NCBI GenBank assembly: GCA_942491975.1 | Contig: CALOCY010000004.1 | Span: 2,046,001-2,110,000, forward strand | Origin: CALOCY01 sp942491975 | Lineage (GTDB): Bacteria; Bacteroidota; Bacteroidia; Bacteroidales; Prolixibacteraceae | Reading direction: 5' to 3' | Length of the DNA stretch: 64,000 bases | In this document: positions 19,401-27,789 of the stretch, piece after piece | Layout: every line of letters starts with the position of its first letter | How positions within the stretch are numbered: the first letter of the stretch is position 1 | Translations under genes and position numbers: made by a program | The notes under the pieces: model-generated | Seen by the model: the letters and a program-made list of their open reading frames with translations, nothing else | Databases searched by the model: none | Told to the model about the DNA's origin: nothing

Positions 19401-20737
19401 CGGTGAAGTGTTGGGGCACGATTGAGCATCACCGGATGTCCTTTTAGTACATTTTCAAGGATATCCCACACAACCGGATCCCTGCGATCGATTATTTTCT
19501 TCGCAGATTTCACTGTTTTAACAATTCCTCGTTCAATTAGTTTCCTGATGATAAAAGGCTTATACAATTCGGCCGCCATCCCTTTAGGCAGACCACATTC
19601 GTGAATCCTTAATGTTGGACCAACAACAATAACCGAACGTGCTGAATAGTCAACACGCTTACCAAGCAGGTTCTGACGGAAACGTCCCTGTTTGCCTTTC
19701 AATGAATCAGAAAGCGATTTTAAAGCCCGGTTATTTTCGGTCTTAACTGCATTCGATTTCCTTGAGTTATCAAATAATGAGTCAACAGCTTCCTGAAGCA
19801 TCCGTTTTTCGTTACGCAAAATTACTTCAGGTGCCTTAATTTCAATCAAACGTTTTAAACGGTTGTTGCGGATAATTACCCTACGGTAAAGATCATTAAG
19901 GTCAGAAGTGGCAAACCTACCTCCATCAAGCGGCACTAACGGACGTAAATCGGGAGGAATAACGGGGACCACTTTTACAATCATCCATTCCGGGCGATTT
20001 ATATTTTTACTGGCACGAAACGCTTCAACAACCTGTAAACGCTTTAATGCTTCGTTTTTACGTTGTTGTGATGTTTCATTGCTGGCCTTATGCCTTAGTT
20101 GATATGAAAGATCATCAAGTTCAAGACGGTTAAGCAACATGTAAAGTGCTTCCCCTCCCATCATGGCGATGAATTTGTTCGGATCTTCATCATCCAGATA
20201 CTGATTATCTTTTGGCAAAGAGTCAATGATATCGAGATACTCTTCTTCCGTAAGGAAGTCGAGATACTTTAAACCATTCTCGGTATCTTGTGCTTTTATC
20301 CCCGGGTTGATAACCACGTAGCGTTCGTAGTAAATAATTGATTCCAGTTTTTTAGATGGTAACCCAAGCAGGTAACCAATCTTATTGGGCAAAGATTTAA
20401 AATACCAGATATGCGCAACAGGAACAACCAACGAAATATGCCCCATCCTTTCACGACGCACTTTCTTTTCAGTTACCTCTACCCCACATCGGTCACAAAC
20501 AATGCCCCGGTACCGGATTCTTTTGTATTTACCACAATGACACTCATAATCTTTCACAGGACCAAAGATCCTCTCACAGAACAAACCGTCACGCTCTGGC
20601 TTATATGTACGGTAATTTATCGTTTCCGGCTTTAGCACTTCACCATGAGATCTTTCCAATATCTCTTCGGGTGAAGCCAAGCTGATTGAGATCTTTGAAA
20701 AATTGCTTTTTACTTTATTGTCTCTTCTGAATGCCAT
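16466..20737 (-). CDS. rpoC: DNA-directed RNA polymerase subunit beta'
   Basis: The protein has 1,423 residues. The N-terminal zinc site reads CHCGKYKRIRYRGIVCDRCG at about residues 66-85, the catalytic magnesium loop NADFDGDQMAVHLPLS lies near residue 470, the bridge-helix region and trigger loop follow, and a second zinc site (CESKKGVCAKCYG) is near 885. GEPGTQLTLRTFHVGGIAG is the trigger-loop hallmark. Length and motifs are standard for the phylum. It lies 82 bases after rpoB with only a weak hairpin between, so both subunits are made from one transcript. Confidence 0.98.
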   Translation of the reverse strand: MAFRRDNKVKSNFSKISISLASPEEILERSHGEVLKPETINYRTYKPERDGLFCERIFGPVKDYECHCGKYKRIRYRGIVCDRCGVEVTEKKVRRERMGHISLVVPVAHIWYFKSLPNKIGYLLGLPSKKLESIIYYERYVVINPGIKAQDTENGLKYLDFLTEEEYLDIIDSLPKDNQYLDDEDPNKFIAMMGGEALYMLLNRLELDDLSYQLRHKASNETSQQRKNEALKRLQVVEAFRASKNINRPEWMIVKVVPVIPPDLRPLVPLDGGRFATSDLNDLYRRVIIRNNRLKRLIEIKAPEVILRNEKRMLQEAVDSLFDNSRKSNAVKTENNRALKSLSDSLKGKQGRFRQNLLGKRVDYSARSVIVVGPTLRIHECGLPKGMAAELYKPFIIRKLIERGIVKTVKSAKKIIDRRDPVVWDILENVLKGHPVMLNRAPTLHRLSIQSFQPVLVEGKAIQLHPLVCTGFNADFDGDQMAVHLPLSNAAILEAQMLMLSSHNLLNPANGAPITVPSQDMVLGLYYMTKHRKGAKGEGLTFYSAEEAIIAYNEGKVDLHAIVKARLLDYIDGEYKTQLIETTIGRTLFNQYVPEEAGYINSLLTKKALRDIISLILKRTNNAVTAQFLDDIKNIGYKMAYRGGLSFNLADVVVPEDKKELVEEGYQEVEEILANYNMGFITNNERYNQVIDIWTHANAKLTQSVMKTLSSDRQGFNSVYMMLDSGARGSKEQIRQLCGMRGLMAKPQKSGATSAQIIENPILANFKEGLSVLEYFISTHGARKGLADTALKTADAGYLTRRLVDVAQDVIIAEEDCGTLRGMVATTVKNNEEVVATLYDRILGRSTVHDVYHPLTGELIAKSGEEISEEIAKAIEDSPIERIEIRSVLTCESKKGVCAKCYGRSLANGRMVQQGEAVGVVAAQSIGEPGTQLTLRTFHVGGIAGNVSTQSTVVAKYDGIADIEELRTVEWTEEDGSTVNIVVSRLAELKIIDKNTGIPLLTHQIPYGSKLFIKNGSEIRKGTVVCEWDPYNGVIISEFKGKATFENLIDGITYREEADEQTGYKEKVIIETRDKTKNPSLKVIDENGEVLRTYNLPVGGHISVNDGETVKSGQVMVKIPRSAGKAGDITGGLPRVTELFEARNPSNPAVVSEIDGEISLGKIKRGNREIIVTSKTGEVKKYLVPLSKQILVQENDYIRAGISLSDGATTPADILAIKGPSAVQEYIVNEVQDVYRMQGVKINDKHFEVIVRQMMRKVEIEDPGDTRFLEKQITDKLDFMQENDWIYNKKVVIDAGDCEDLRAGQIITARRLRDENSQLKRKDLKVIESRDAIPATSRQVLQGITRAALQTISWMSAASFQETTKVLNEAAIQGKVDGLNGLKENVICGHLIPAGTGQREYKNLVVGSKEEYERLVETNEADQ

Positions 20738-20819
20738 ACTATATTGCGTGAATTAAATTAAAAACCATTTAGGAAAATACGAATACCCCTTATTCAGGGT
20801 ATCCGAAATATTATACTTT

Positions 20820-23800
20820 CTAATCAAGGTTTACACTCAATCCTAAACCTCTGAGCTCATGTAGCAATACATTAAGTGATTCCGGTATACCCGGTTGTGG
20901 CATTGGATCACCCTTAACAATTGCTTCATATGCTTTCGCACGACCAATCACGTCATCTGACTTAACTGTAAGTATTTCCTGAAGAATGTGCGATGCACCA
21001 TATGCTTCAAGAGCCCATACTTCCATCTCACCAAAACGCTGTCCTCCAAACTGTGCTTTACCACCAAGAGGTTGCTGGGTAATTAATGAGTACGGTCCTA
21101 TCGAACGGGCATGCATCTTGTCTTCAACCATGTGTCCGAGTTTCAGCATATAGATTATACCAACTGTTGCCGGTTGGTCAAAAGGCTCTCCGGTTTCACC
21201 ATCATGAAGAACAGTACGACCAAATTGCGGCACACCAGCCTTGTCTGTATACCCAGTAATTTCATCAAGTGTTGCCCCATCAAAAATCGGGGTTGCAAAC
21301 TTAATACCAAGTTCTTGTCCTGCCCAGCCAAGTACAGTTTCATAGATCTGTCCCAAATTCATCCGTGATGGTACACCAAGTGGGTTAAGCACAATATCAA
21401 CCGGGGTTCCATCTTCAAGGAACGGCATATCTTCAGCACGCACAATACGGGAAACAATACCTTTATTTCCATGACGACCTGCCATTTTATCACCAATTTG
21501 CAATTTGCGTTTTTTGGCAATATATACTTTAGCAAGCTGAATAATTCCTGCAGGCAGTTCATCACCAATCGTTACATTATAACGCCTGCGTTTGGCAACA
21601 GCCTCAGCTTCTTTATGCTTAATGATATGATTTTGAATGACTTTAAAGATCAGTTCATTCTTATCTTTATCAGTTGTCCATTTATGAGGGTTTATGTTCA
21701 GGTAATCAAGTTCCTGAAGTTGCTTCAATGTAAATTTAGTCCCTTTTGAAATCAGGTCAACACCAAAATAATCTTTCACACCCTGTGCGGTTTTTCCATT
21801 TACAAGTGTAAAGATTTTATCTACAAGTTTGGCTTTCAGTGCCCCTACTTCGATTTCAAATTCTTCATCAATCTGCTCCAACAGGGGCTTCGCATTTACC
21901 TTACCCTTTTTATCCTTGATTATTCGTGAGAACAGTTTTTTATCAATAACAACCCCGCTAAGTGATGGAGATGCTTTTAATGACGCATCTTTCACATCAC
22001 CCGCTTTATCGCCAAAAATTGCACGAAGCAATTTTTCTTCCGGCGAAGGATCTGATTCTCCTTTCGGAGTAATTTTACCAATGAGAATATCTCCCGGGCC
22101 TACATTAGCCCCAATACGGATCAATCCATTTTCATCCAAATCCCGGGTAGCTTCTTCGCTTACATTAGGTATGTCTGATGTAAACTCTTCTAATCCGCGT
22201 TTAGTATCCCTGACCTCAAGTGCATATTCATCAACATGTACCGAAGTATAAACATCTTCACGTACAATACGTTCCGAAACAACAATTGCATCCTCGTAGT
22301 TGTATCCCTGCCAGGGCATGAAAGCAACTTTGAGGTTACGCCCCAGTGCCAGTTCCCCTTTTTCAGTTCCATATCCTTCTGTCAACAACTGCCCTTCTTC
22401 TACGCGCTGCCCTTTATGTACAATCGGTTTAAGGTCAATAATTGTACTTTGATTTGTTTTTTGATACTTGGGCAACTTATAGGTAGAAATATTATCATCA
22501 AAACTTACAAATTGTTCATCTTCAGTCCGATCATAACGAATAACAATTTCATTGGCATCTACATAATCTACAACACCTGCACCTTCTGCTGTAAGCATAG
22601 TCCTTGAATCCTGCGCAGCACGCTCTTCCAGCCCCGTTCCTACAATAGGGGCTTCAGGGCGAAGCAACGGAACTGCCTGGCGCATCATGTTCGATCCCAT
22701 CAATGCACGGTTAGCATCATCATGCTCAAGGAAGGTAATCAATGATGCCGCAATAGATGCAATCTGGTTAGGCCCGACATCCATGAAGTTAACTTCTTCT
22801 TTACCGGACAATGGATAATCACCATCTAAACGGGCTTTAACTTTATCATTCACAAATTCACCCTGATCATTAATCAATGCATTTGCCTGGGCAATAATGT
22901 GTCCTTCTTCTTCTTCTGCAGTTAAATAAACTACTCCGTCTTCTTTCAAATTAACTTTTCCATCCTTAACTTTTCGGTAAGGGGTGGAGATAAATCCAAG
23001 ATCCGTAGTTTTCGCAAAAACACAAAGTGACGATATCAATCCAATATTTGGACCTTCAGGTGTCTCAATCGGACACAGGCGCCCATAATGCGTATAGTGA
23101 ACATCCCGCACCTCAAATCCTGCGCGTTCACGTGATAAACCGCCCGGTCCAAGTGCCGACATCCGCCGTTTATGCGTCATCTCAGCCAACGGATTGGTTT
23201 GATCCATAAATTGAGACAGGGCATTGGTGCCAAAGAATGAATTAATAACAGACGACAGGGTTTTCGAATTGATCAAATCAATCGGAGTAAACACCTCATT
23301 GTCCCTTACATTCATACGTTCACGAATGGTACGGGCCATACGTGCAAGACCTATTCCAAATTGATTGTGAATTTGTTCTCCCACTGTACGTACACGACGA
23401 TTACTTAAGTGGTCAATATCATCCACATCTGTTTTCGAATTGATCAGTTTTATCAGGTATTTGATGATCTCAATAATATCATCTTTAGTCAATACCCGTA
23501 TATCTTCAATATCCAGTCCCAGCTTTTTATTAATCCGGTAACGACCAACATCACCCAAATCATACCGTTTGTCTGAAAAGAAAAGGTTATGGATAACTTC
23601 TCTGGCAGTTGGTTCATCGGGTGGTTCCGAGTTACGCAACTGACGATATATATGAAGTACTGCTTCTTTTTCCGAGTTACTTGGATCTTTTTGCAGGGTA
23701 TTATATATGATCGCATAATCCTGCAAATTCTGATCTTCCTTGTGCAACAGAATCGTTTTCGTCCCTGAATCAAGAATCTCTTCAATATGCTCAGTTTCGA

Positions 23801-24629
23801 TAACTGTTTCACGATCAATGATCACTTCGTTACGTTCAATTGACACCACTTCACCGGTATCTTCATCAACAAAGTCTTCAACCCATGTTTTGAGTACACG
23901 GGCTGCTAATTTCCTGCCTACAACCTTTTTCAGTCCGGTTTTTGATACTTTCACCTCATCTGCAAGACCGAAGATCTCAAGAATGTCTTTATCGCTTTCA
24001 TACCCAATGGCACGTAACAGCGTAGTTACAGGCAATTTCTTTTTCCTGTCGATATATGCAAACATCACATTATTGATGTCTGTTGCAAATTCAATCCAAG
24101 ATCCTTTAAACGGGATTATTCTGGCCGAATACAGCTTTGTACCGTTGGCATGAAGGCTCTGTCCGAAGAAAACCCCGGGAGACCGGTGTAACTGTGAAAC
24201 AATAACCCTTTCTGCCCCGTTAATCACAAAGCTGCCCTTATCAGTCATATAAGGTACTGTTCCCAGGTATACATCCTGCACGACAGTATCAAAATCTTCG
24301 TGCTCGGGATCAGTACAATAAAGTTTTAGTTTTGCCTTAAGTGGCACACTGTAAGTCAAGCCACGTTCAATACATTCGTCAATGGCATAACGCGGGGAAT
24401 CTACCTGATAATCTAAGAATTCAAGAATAAAGTTATTCCGGGTATCAGTGATTGGGAAATTTTCACTGAAAACTTTATGCAACCCCTCTTCCCTACGTTC
24501 TTCAGGAGTTGTATGAAGTTTACAAAAATCACGAAACGACTTTATTTGTACCTCAAGAAAATCGGGGTAGTCAAAAGTTTTTTTTGTCTTGGAAAAATTA
24601 ATCCTCTGATTTGCTGTTGTTGAAGACAT
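20820..24629 (-). CDS. rpoB: DNA-directed RNA polymerase subunit beta
   Basis: The product has 1,269 residues. Recognisable are the rifampicin pocket (SQFMDQTNPLAEMTHKRRMS, ALGPGGLSRERAGFEVRDVH), the FMPWQGYNYEDAIV segment, the GDKMAGRHGNKGIVSRI loop near residue 1045 and the C-terminal GGQRFGEMEVWALEAYGA clamp contact with beta'. The rifampicin-site residues D, H and S look like the sensitive wild type. A strong hairpin precedes the gene, in the 101-base gap after rplL. Confidence 0.98.
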   Translation of the reverse strand: MSSTTANQRINFSKTKKTFDYPDFLEVQIKSFRDFCKLHTTPEERREEGLHKVFSENFPITDTRNNFILEFLDYQVDSPRYAIDECIERGLTYSVPLKAKLKLYCTDPEHEDFDTVVQDVYLGTVPYMTDKGSFVINGAERVIVSQLHRSPGVFFGQSLHANGTKLYSARIIPFKGSWIEFATDINNVMFAYIDRKKKLPVTTLLRAIGYESDKDILEIFGLADEVKVSKTGLKKVVGRKLAARVLKTWVEDFVDEDTGEVVSIERNEVIIDRETVIETEHIEEILDSGTKTILLHKEDQNLQDYAIIYNTLQKDPSNSEKEAVLHIYRQLRNSEPPDEPTAREVIHNLFFSDKRYDLGDVGRYRINKKLGLDIEDIRVLTKDDIIEIIKYLIKLINSKTDVDDIDHLSNRRVRTVGEQIHNQFGIGLARMARTIRERMNVRDNEVFTPIDLINSKTLSSVINSFFGTNALSQFMDQTNPLAEMTHKRRMSALGPGGLSRERAGFEVRDVHYTHYGRLCPIETPEGPNIGLISSLCVFAKTTDLGFISTPYRKVKDGKVNLKEDGVVYLTAEEEEGHIIAQANALINDQGEFVNDKVKARLDGDYPLSGKEEVNFMDVGPNQIASIAASLITFLEHDDANRALMGSNMMRQAVPLLRPEAPIVGTGLEERAAQDSRTMLTAEGAGVVDYVDANEIVIRYDRTEDEQFVSFDDNISTYKLPKYQKTNQSTIIDLKPIVHKGQRVEEGQLLTEGYGTEKGELALGRNLKVAFMPWQGYNYEDAIVVSERIVREDVYTSVHVDEYALEVRDTKRGLEEFTSDIPNVSEEATRDLDENGLIRIGANVGPGDILIGKITPKGESDPSPEEKLLRAIFGDKAGDVKDASLKASPSLSGVVIDKKLFSRIIKDKKGKVNAKPLLEQIDEEFEIEVGALKAKLVDKIFTLVNGKTAQGVKDYFGVDLISKGTKFTLKQLQELDYLNINPHKWTTDKDKNELIFKVIQNHIIKHKEAEAVAKRRRYNVTIGDELPAGIIQLAKVYIAKKRKLQIGDKMAGRHGNKGIVSRIVRAEDMPFLEDGTPVDIVLNPLGVPSRMNLGQIYETVLGWAGQELGIKFATPIFDGATLDEITGYTDKAGVPQFGRTVLHDGETGEPFDQPATVGIIYMLKLGHMVEDKMHARSIGPYSLITQQPLGGKAQFGGQRFGEMEVWALEAYGASHILQEILTVKSDDVIGRAKAYEAIVKGDPMPQPGIPESLNVLLHELRGLGLSVNLD

Positions 24630-24662
24630 TTATCTATCGAATTAATTGAACTTAAAAATAAA

Positions 24663-24701
24663 AACACAAAAAGGCTTAGAATCCCGCAAGCGGGATTCTA
24701 A
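24663..24701 (-). terminator. Hairpin with T-tract between rplL and rpoB (attenuator-type)
   Basis: A perfect 12-bp stem TTAGAATCCCGC/GCGGGATTCTAA with a 2-base loop (24676-24701) is followed on the minus strand by GCCTTTTTGTGTTTT. It looks like a full intrinsic terminator, yet no promoter match is seen before rpoB. As in E. coli, it may be a leaky terminator that lowers rpoBC relative to L7/L12. Confidence 0.8.
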
Positions 24702-24730
24702 ACCAAAAAACCTTTATCAGGCCTAAGACG

Positions 24731-25108
24731 TTATTTAAGTTCAACTTCAGCTCCGGCCTCTTCTAATTGAGTTTTAAGTGCTTCAGCTTCGTCTTTAGAG
24801 ACACCTTCTTTAATTGCTTTAGGTGCCGAATCAACTAATTCTTTAGCTTCTTTCAAACCAACACCAGCAAGGTCTTTAACGAGTTTAACAACAGCCAGTT
24901 TTGAGGCACCAGCTGCTTTAATGATTACATCAAATTCTGTTTTTACGTCATCAGCTTCAGCGTCACCACCAGCAGCAGGACCAGCAACAGCAACAGCTGC
25001 TGCAGCAGGTTCGATTCCATATTCTTCTTTCAGAATTTCAGCAAGTTCGTTAACCTCTTTTACAGTCAAGTTTACCAACTGTTCTGCAAATGCTTTTAAA
25101 TCTGCCAT
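24731..25108 (-). CDS. rplL: Large ribosomal subunit protein bL12 (L7/L12)
   Basis: The protein has 125 residues: an N-terminal dimerisation helix pair (NLTVKEVNELAEILKEEYGI), an Ala/Gly-rich hinge (AAAAVAVAGPAAGG) and the C-terminal factor-binding domain (EFDVIIKAAGASKLAVVKLV, LKEAKELVDSAPKAIKEGV). It forms the multi-copy stalk that recruits EF-Tu and EF-G. It follows rplJ by 59 bases and is followed by a strong hairpin. Confidence 0.98.
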   Translation of the reverse strand: MADLKAFAEQLVNLTVKEVNELAEILKEEYGIEPAAAAVAVAGPAAGGDAEADDVKTEFDVIIKAAGASKLAVVKLVKDLAGVGLKEAKELVDSAPKAIKEGVSKDEAEALKTQLEEAGAEVELK

Positions 25109-25167
25109 TTTTCCTTGAAATTTAAACTATTATAAAAAAACAATTCTATCTATTATGAAAAATCATA

Positions 25168-25695
25168 TTATGCTGTTCTCTCTTCAAGAGTTTTAAGCAC
25201 TCCGGTAAGAATATTTCCACCTGATTGTAATGCTGAAATAACGTTTTTGGCTGGTGATTGAAGCAATGCAACAACGTCTGCAATAAGTTCTTCTTTAGAC
25301 TTGATGTTTGCCAATACTTCGAGTTGATCACCTCCAATATATGCCGACTCTTCAACATATGCACCTTTCAACAATGGCTTCTCGCTCTTATGTTTTTTGG
25401 TGAATTCTTTGATGAGTTTAGCAGGAACGTTTCCTGTATTACAAAACATTATTGAAGTATTCCCCTTCAGTACATCGTAAAGTTCTGCAGTCTCTTTTTC
25501 TGACTGCTCAAGTGCTCTACGAACAAGTGTATTCTTTGCTACAACCAATTTCACATCTTTGCCAAAGCAAAGTCTTCTCAGTGAACTGGTATTCTCTGCA
25601 TTAAGCCCTGATGCGTCTGTAAAGTAGAAATGATTGTAAGCATTAATCTGTTCGGTTAAGCTATTTACAATAGCTTCTTTTTCTGATCTCTTCAT
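25168..25695 (-). CDS. rplJ: Large ribosomal subunit protein uL10
   Basis: The product has 175 residues with MKRSEKEAIVNSLTEQINAY, LKGNTSIMFCN and an alanine-rich C-terminal helix that would bind L7/L12 dimers. L10 anchors the stalk to the 50S. The gene is 14 bases after rplA, so there is no room for an E. coli-style L10 leader between them; any feedback would act elsewhere. Confidence 0.97.
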   Translation of the reverse strand: MKRSEKEAIVNSLTEQINAYNHFYFTDASGLNAENTSSLRRLCFGKDVKLVVAKNTLVRRALEQSEKETAELYDVLKGNTSIMFCNTGNVPAKLIKEFTKKHKSEKPLLKGAYVEESAYIGGDQLEVLANIKSKEELIADVVALLQSPAKNVISALQSGGNILTGVLKTLEERTA

Positions 25696-25709
25696 AATTT
25701 GTCAGTTTT

Positions 25710-26405
25710 TTAGTCTTGAACAGACTTTGGTTCTACTCGAATTCCCAAACTCATCGTACTCGACAGATAGATACTTTTAATGTAAGTACCTTTAGCCGAA
25801 GTAGGCTTAAGCTTATTAATGGTGCCGATAAACTCCTTAGCATTATCCGTAATCTTCTGAGGATCAAATGATACTTTACCTATAGAAGTGTGTACAATGC
25901 CATATTTATCTACTTTGAAGTCGATCTTACCTTGTTTTACTTCGCCAACAGCCTTTCCTACATCCATGGTAACAGTTCCACTTTTAGGATTAGGCATCAA
26001 ACCACGTGGTCCAAGAATACGTCCTAACGGGCCAATTTTACCCATTACCGGAGGCATGGTGATGATAACATCAATATCAGTCCAGCCACCTTTGATTTTT
26101 TCAACATACTCTTCTAACCCAACGTAGTCAGCTCCAGCATCTTTTGCTTCCTGCTCTTTGTCGGGAGTAACCAAGGCCAGAACACGAACTTCTTTACCGG
26201 TACCATGAGGAAGAGACACAACGCCCCTTACCATTTGGTTAGCTTTTCTCGGATCAACTCCTAGGTGTACATCTATATCAACAGAAGCATCAAACTTGGT
26301 TGCAGTAATTTCTTTAACCAGCTTGGCAGCTTCATCAATTGTATAGCTTTTACCCACCTCGAGTTTCTCTAAAGCAAGTTTTCTATTTTTAGAAATTCTA
26401 GCCAT
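25710..26405 (-). CDS. rplA: Large ribosomal subunit protein uL1
   Basis: The protein has 231 residues. L1 features include FDASVDIDVHLGVDPRKANQ, GTGKEVRVLAL, GPLGRILGPRGLMPNPKSGT and the KVDKYGIVHTSIGKVSFDPQ segment. L1 forms the mobile stalk near the E site and, in many bacteria, represses the L11 operon. It lies between rplK (24-base gap) and rplJ. Confidence 0.98.
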   Translation of the reverse strand: MARISKNRKLALEKLEVGKSYTIDEAAKLVKEITATKFDASVDIDVHLGVDPRKANQMVRGVVSLPHGTGKEVRVLALVTPDKEQEAKDAGADYVGLEEYVEKIKGGWTDIDVIITMPPVMGKIGPLGRILGPRGLMPNPKSGTVTMDVGKAVGEVKQGKIDFKVDKYGIVHTSIGKVSFDPQKITDNAKEFIGTINKLKPTSAKGTYIKSIYLSSTMSLGIRVEPKSVQD

Positions 26406-26429
26406 TTTTACAGGTAATTTTCAGATTAA

Positions 26430-26867
26430 TTAAAATGGAGAGTCGCCCTTTATGGTAATCCCCATACTTCTGGCGGTACCAGCAACCATTCTCATCCCGG
26501 ATTCTACAGTAAAACTGTTCAGGTCAGACATTTTGCCGGTAGCAATTTCTCTTACCTGGTCCCAGGTTACCGATCCCACTTTGTCTACATGAGATTCCGG
26601 TGACCCTTTTTTTACTTTAGCTGCATCCAATAACTGTACAGCTACGGGAGGTTGCTTGATGATAAAGTCAAATGACTTATCAGCATAAACACTAATAATC
26701 ACGGGAAGAACTTTTCCCATCTGATCCTGCGTCCTGCCATTAAACTGCTTGCAGAACTGCATAATGTTTACACCCTTGGCACCTAAAGCTGGCCCTACCG
26801 GTGGAGATGGATTAGCAGCACCACCTTTAATCTGCAACTTGATAATTCCAGCAACTTCTTTTGCCAT
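26430..26867 (-). CDS. rplK: Large ribosomal subunit protein uL11
   Basis: The 145-residue product has the Pro-rich N-terminal domain (LQIKGGAANPSPPVGPALGA) and the rRNA-binding C-terminal domain ending GTARSMGITIKG. L11 lies at the GTPase centre and is needed for the stringent response through RelA in other bacteria. It follows nusG by 21 bases and precedes rplA by 24. Confidence 0.98.
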   Translation of the reverse strand: MAKEVAGIIKLQIKGGAANPSPPVGPALGAKGVNIMQFCKQFNGRTQDQMGKVLPVIISVYADKSFDFIIKQPPVAVQLLDAAKVKKGSPESHVDKVGSVTWDQVREIATGKMSDLNSFTVESGMRMVAGTARSMGITIKGDSPF

Positions 26868-26888
26868 AATTTTAATTTAAAACAGGTT

Positions 26889-27437
26889 TCACTCTTTCTC
26901 AACTTGCATAAAGCTGAGTTCCAATGGTGTTTTACGACCGAAGATTTTAACCATTACTTTCAGTTTTTTCTTTTCCTCATTGATCTCTTCAATGATTCCA
27001 TTAAAACCGTTGAATGGTCCATCGATCACTTTTACGGTTTCTCCTACCACATAAGGTATGTTCAGTTCTTCTTCTGCCTCTGTTGCTTCATCAACTTTAC
27101 CTAAGATCCGGTTTATTTCAGACTGTCTCATAGGCACTGGCTCACCACCTTTAGTATCGCCGAGGAATCCAATCACATTAGGCACACTCCTAAGAATGTG
27201 TGCAATTTCTCCTACCAAAGCGGCTTCAATAAGAATATAGCCCGGAAAGAAATTTCGCTCTTTGCTGATTTTCTTTCCGTTTCGAATCTGATATACCTTC
27301 TCAGTCGGAACTAAAACCTGAGAAACATATTCCCTGAGACCAAGATTTGCAATTTCTGCTTCAACGTACTCCTTCACCTTCTTCTCTTTCCCGCCAATCG
27401 CACGAAGGACATACCATTTCATTACAATTTCGCTCAT
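26889..27437 (-). CDS. nusG: Transcription termination/antitermination factor NusG
   Basis: The protein has 182 residues: the NGN domain (MKWYVLRAIGGKEKKVKEYV, RNFFPGYILIEAALVGE) and a C-terminal KOW domain (VGETVKVIDGPFNGFNGIIE). NusG binds the clamp of RNA polymerase and couples it to ribosomes via S10 or to Rho. GGAGGT lies 4 bases before the ATG at 27437, supporting this start. It is 17 bases after secE. Confidence 0.97.
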   Translation of the reverse strand: MSEIVMKWYVLRAIGGKEKKVKEYVEAEIANLGLREYVSQVLVPTEKVYQIRNGKKISKERNFFPGYILIEAALVGEIAHILRSVPNVIGFLGDTKGGEPVPMRQSEINRILGKVDEATEAEEELNIPYVVGETVKVIDGPFNGFNGIIEEINEEKKKLKVMVKIFGRKTPLELSFMQVEKE

Positions 27438-27454
27438 TTTGACCTCCGGAAATT

Positions 27455-27646
27455 TTAATAAAACAATTTATAAACCAGCTCCATTGCGTTTTGGAAAGAA
27501 TAATCCATAACGAATATAACCAGTGCAATTATAAAGGAAGCAACCATTACTACGATAGCACTATTTTGTAATTCCTTCCAGGTAGGCCACGTTACTTTGT
27601 GTACAAGTTCACCGTAAGCCTCTTCCAAATAAGTCTTTATTTTCAT
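27455..27646 (-). CDS. secE: Preprotein translocase subunit SecE
   Basis: This small single-span SecE of 63 residues starts MKIKTYLEEAYGELVHKVTW. The amphipathic helix with the conserved KVTWPTWKEL is followed by the membrane segment SAIVVMVASFIIALVIFVMD. It stabilises SecY in the Sec channel. I took the ATG at 27646; reading from a TTG at 27676 would add ten residues encoded by the 3' strand of the tRNA-like sequence upstream. It is 17 bases before nusG. Confidence 0.95.
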   Translation of the reverse strand: MKIKTYLEEAYGELVHKVTWPTWKELQNSAIVVMVASFIIALVIFVMDYSFQNAMELVYKLFY

Positions 27647-27664
27647 TTGAAGTACTTTTTGTTG

Positions 27665-27729
27665 TGCGGAAGACAAGAGTTGAACCTGTCTGGTAAATTT
27701 TCACCCGCCCCCGTATGGGCCTCATCCGC
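27665..27729 (-). other. tRNA-like cloverleaf without a usable anticodon
   Basis: This 65-base sequence lies between the tuf terminator and secE. The acceptor arms GCGGATG/CTTCCGC pair in 6 of 7 positions. A D-arm-like hairpin GCCC/GGGC with a 6-base loop, a 5-bp stem GGTGA/TTACC with only 4 loop bases, and a T arm ACAGG/CTTGT with the canonical loop TTCAACT follow. No CCA anticodon and no 3' CCA are present. tRNA-Trp usually occupies this slot in Bacteroidota, so it may be a relic or a leader element for secE-nusG. Confidence 0.35.
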
Positions 27730-27740
27730 TATTGATTTAA

Positions 27741-27769
27741 AAGAGTCCCGGAAAAAGATTCCGGGACAT
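27741..27769 (-). terminator. Terminator after tuf
   Basis: A 9-bp perfect stem GTCCCGGAA/TTCCGGGAC at 27746-27768 with a 5-base loop lies 20 bases after the tuf stop. On the minus strand it runs into TCTTTTAAATC, and on the plus strand into TCTTTTTATA, so it could work in both directions. It separates tuf from secE-nusG. Confidence 0.8.
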
Positions 27770-27789
27770 CTTTTTATACAGTGAAATAA

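Noticed and set aside
20783..20802. ATACCC/GGGTAT hairpin between rpoB and rpoC
   Set aside because: The stem has only six base pairs and no T-tract; I take it as chance within an operon.
27599..27784. 61-codon plus-strand ORF containing CGRQELNL
   Set aside because: It is antisense to the tRNA-like sequence and the secE start, and looks like the usual tRNA antisense artefact.
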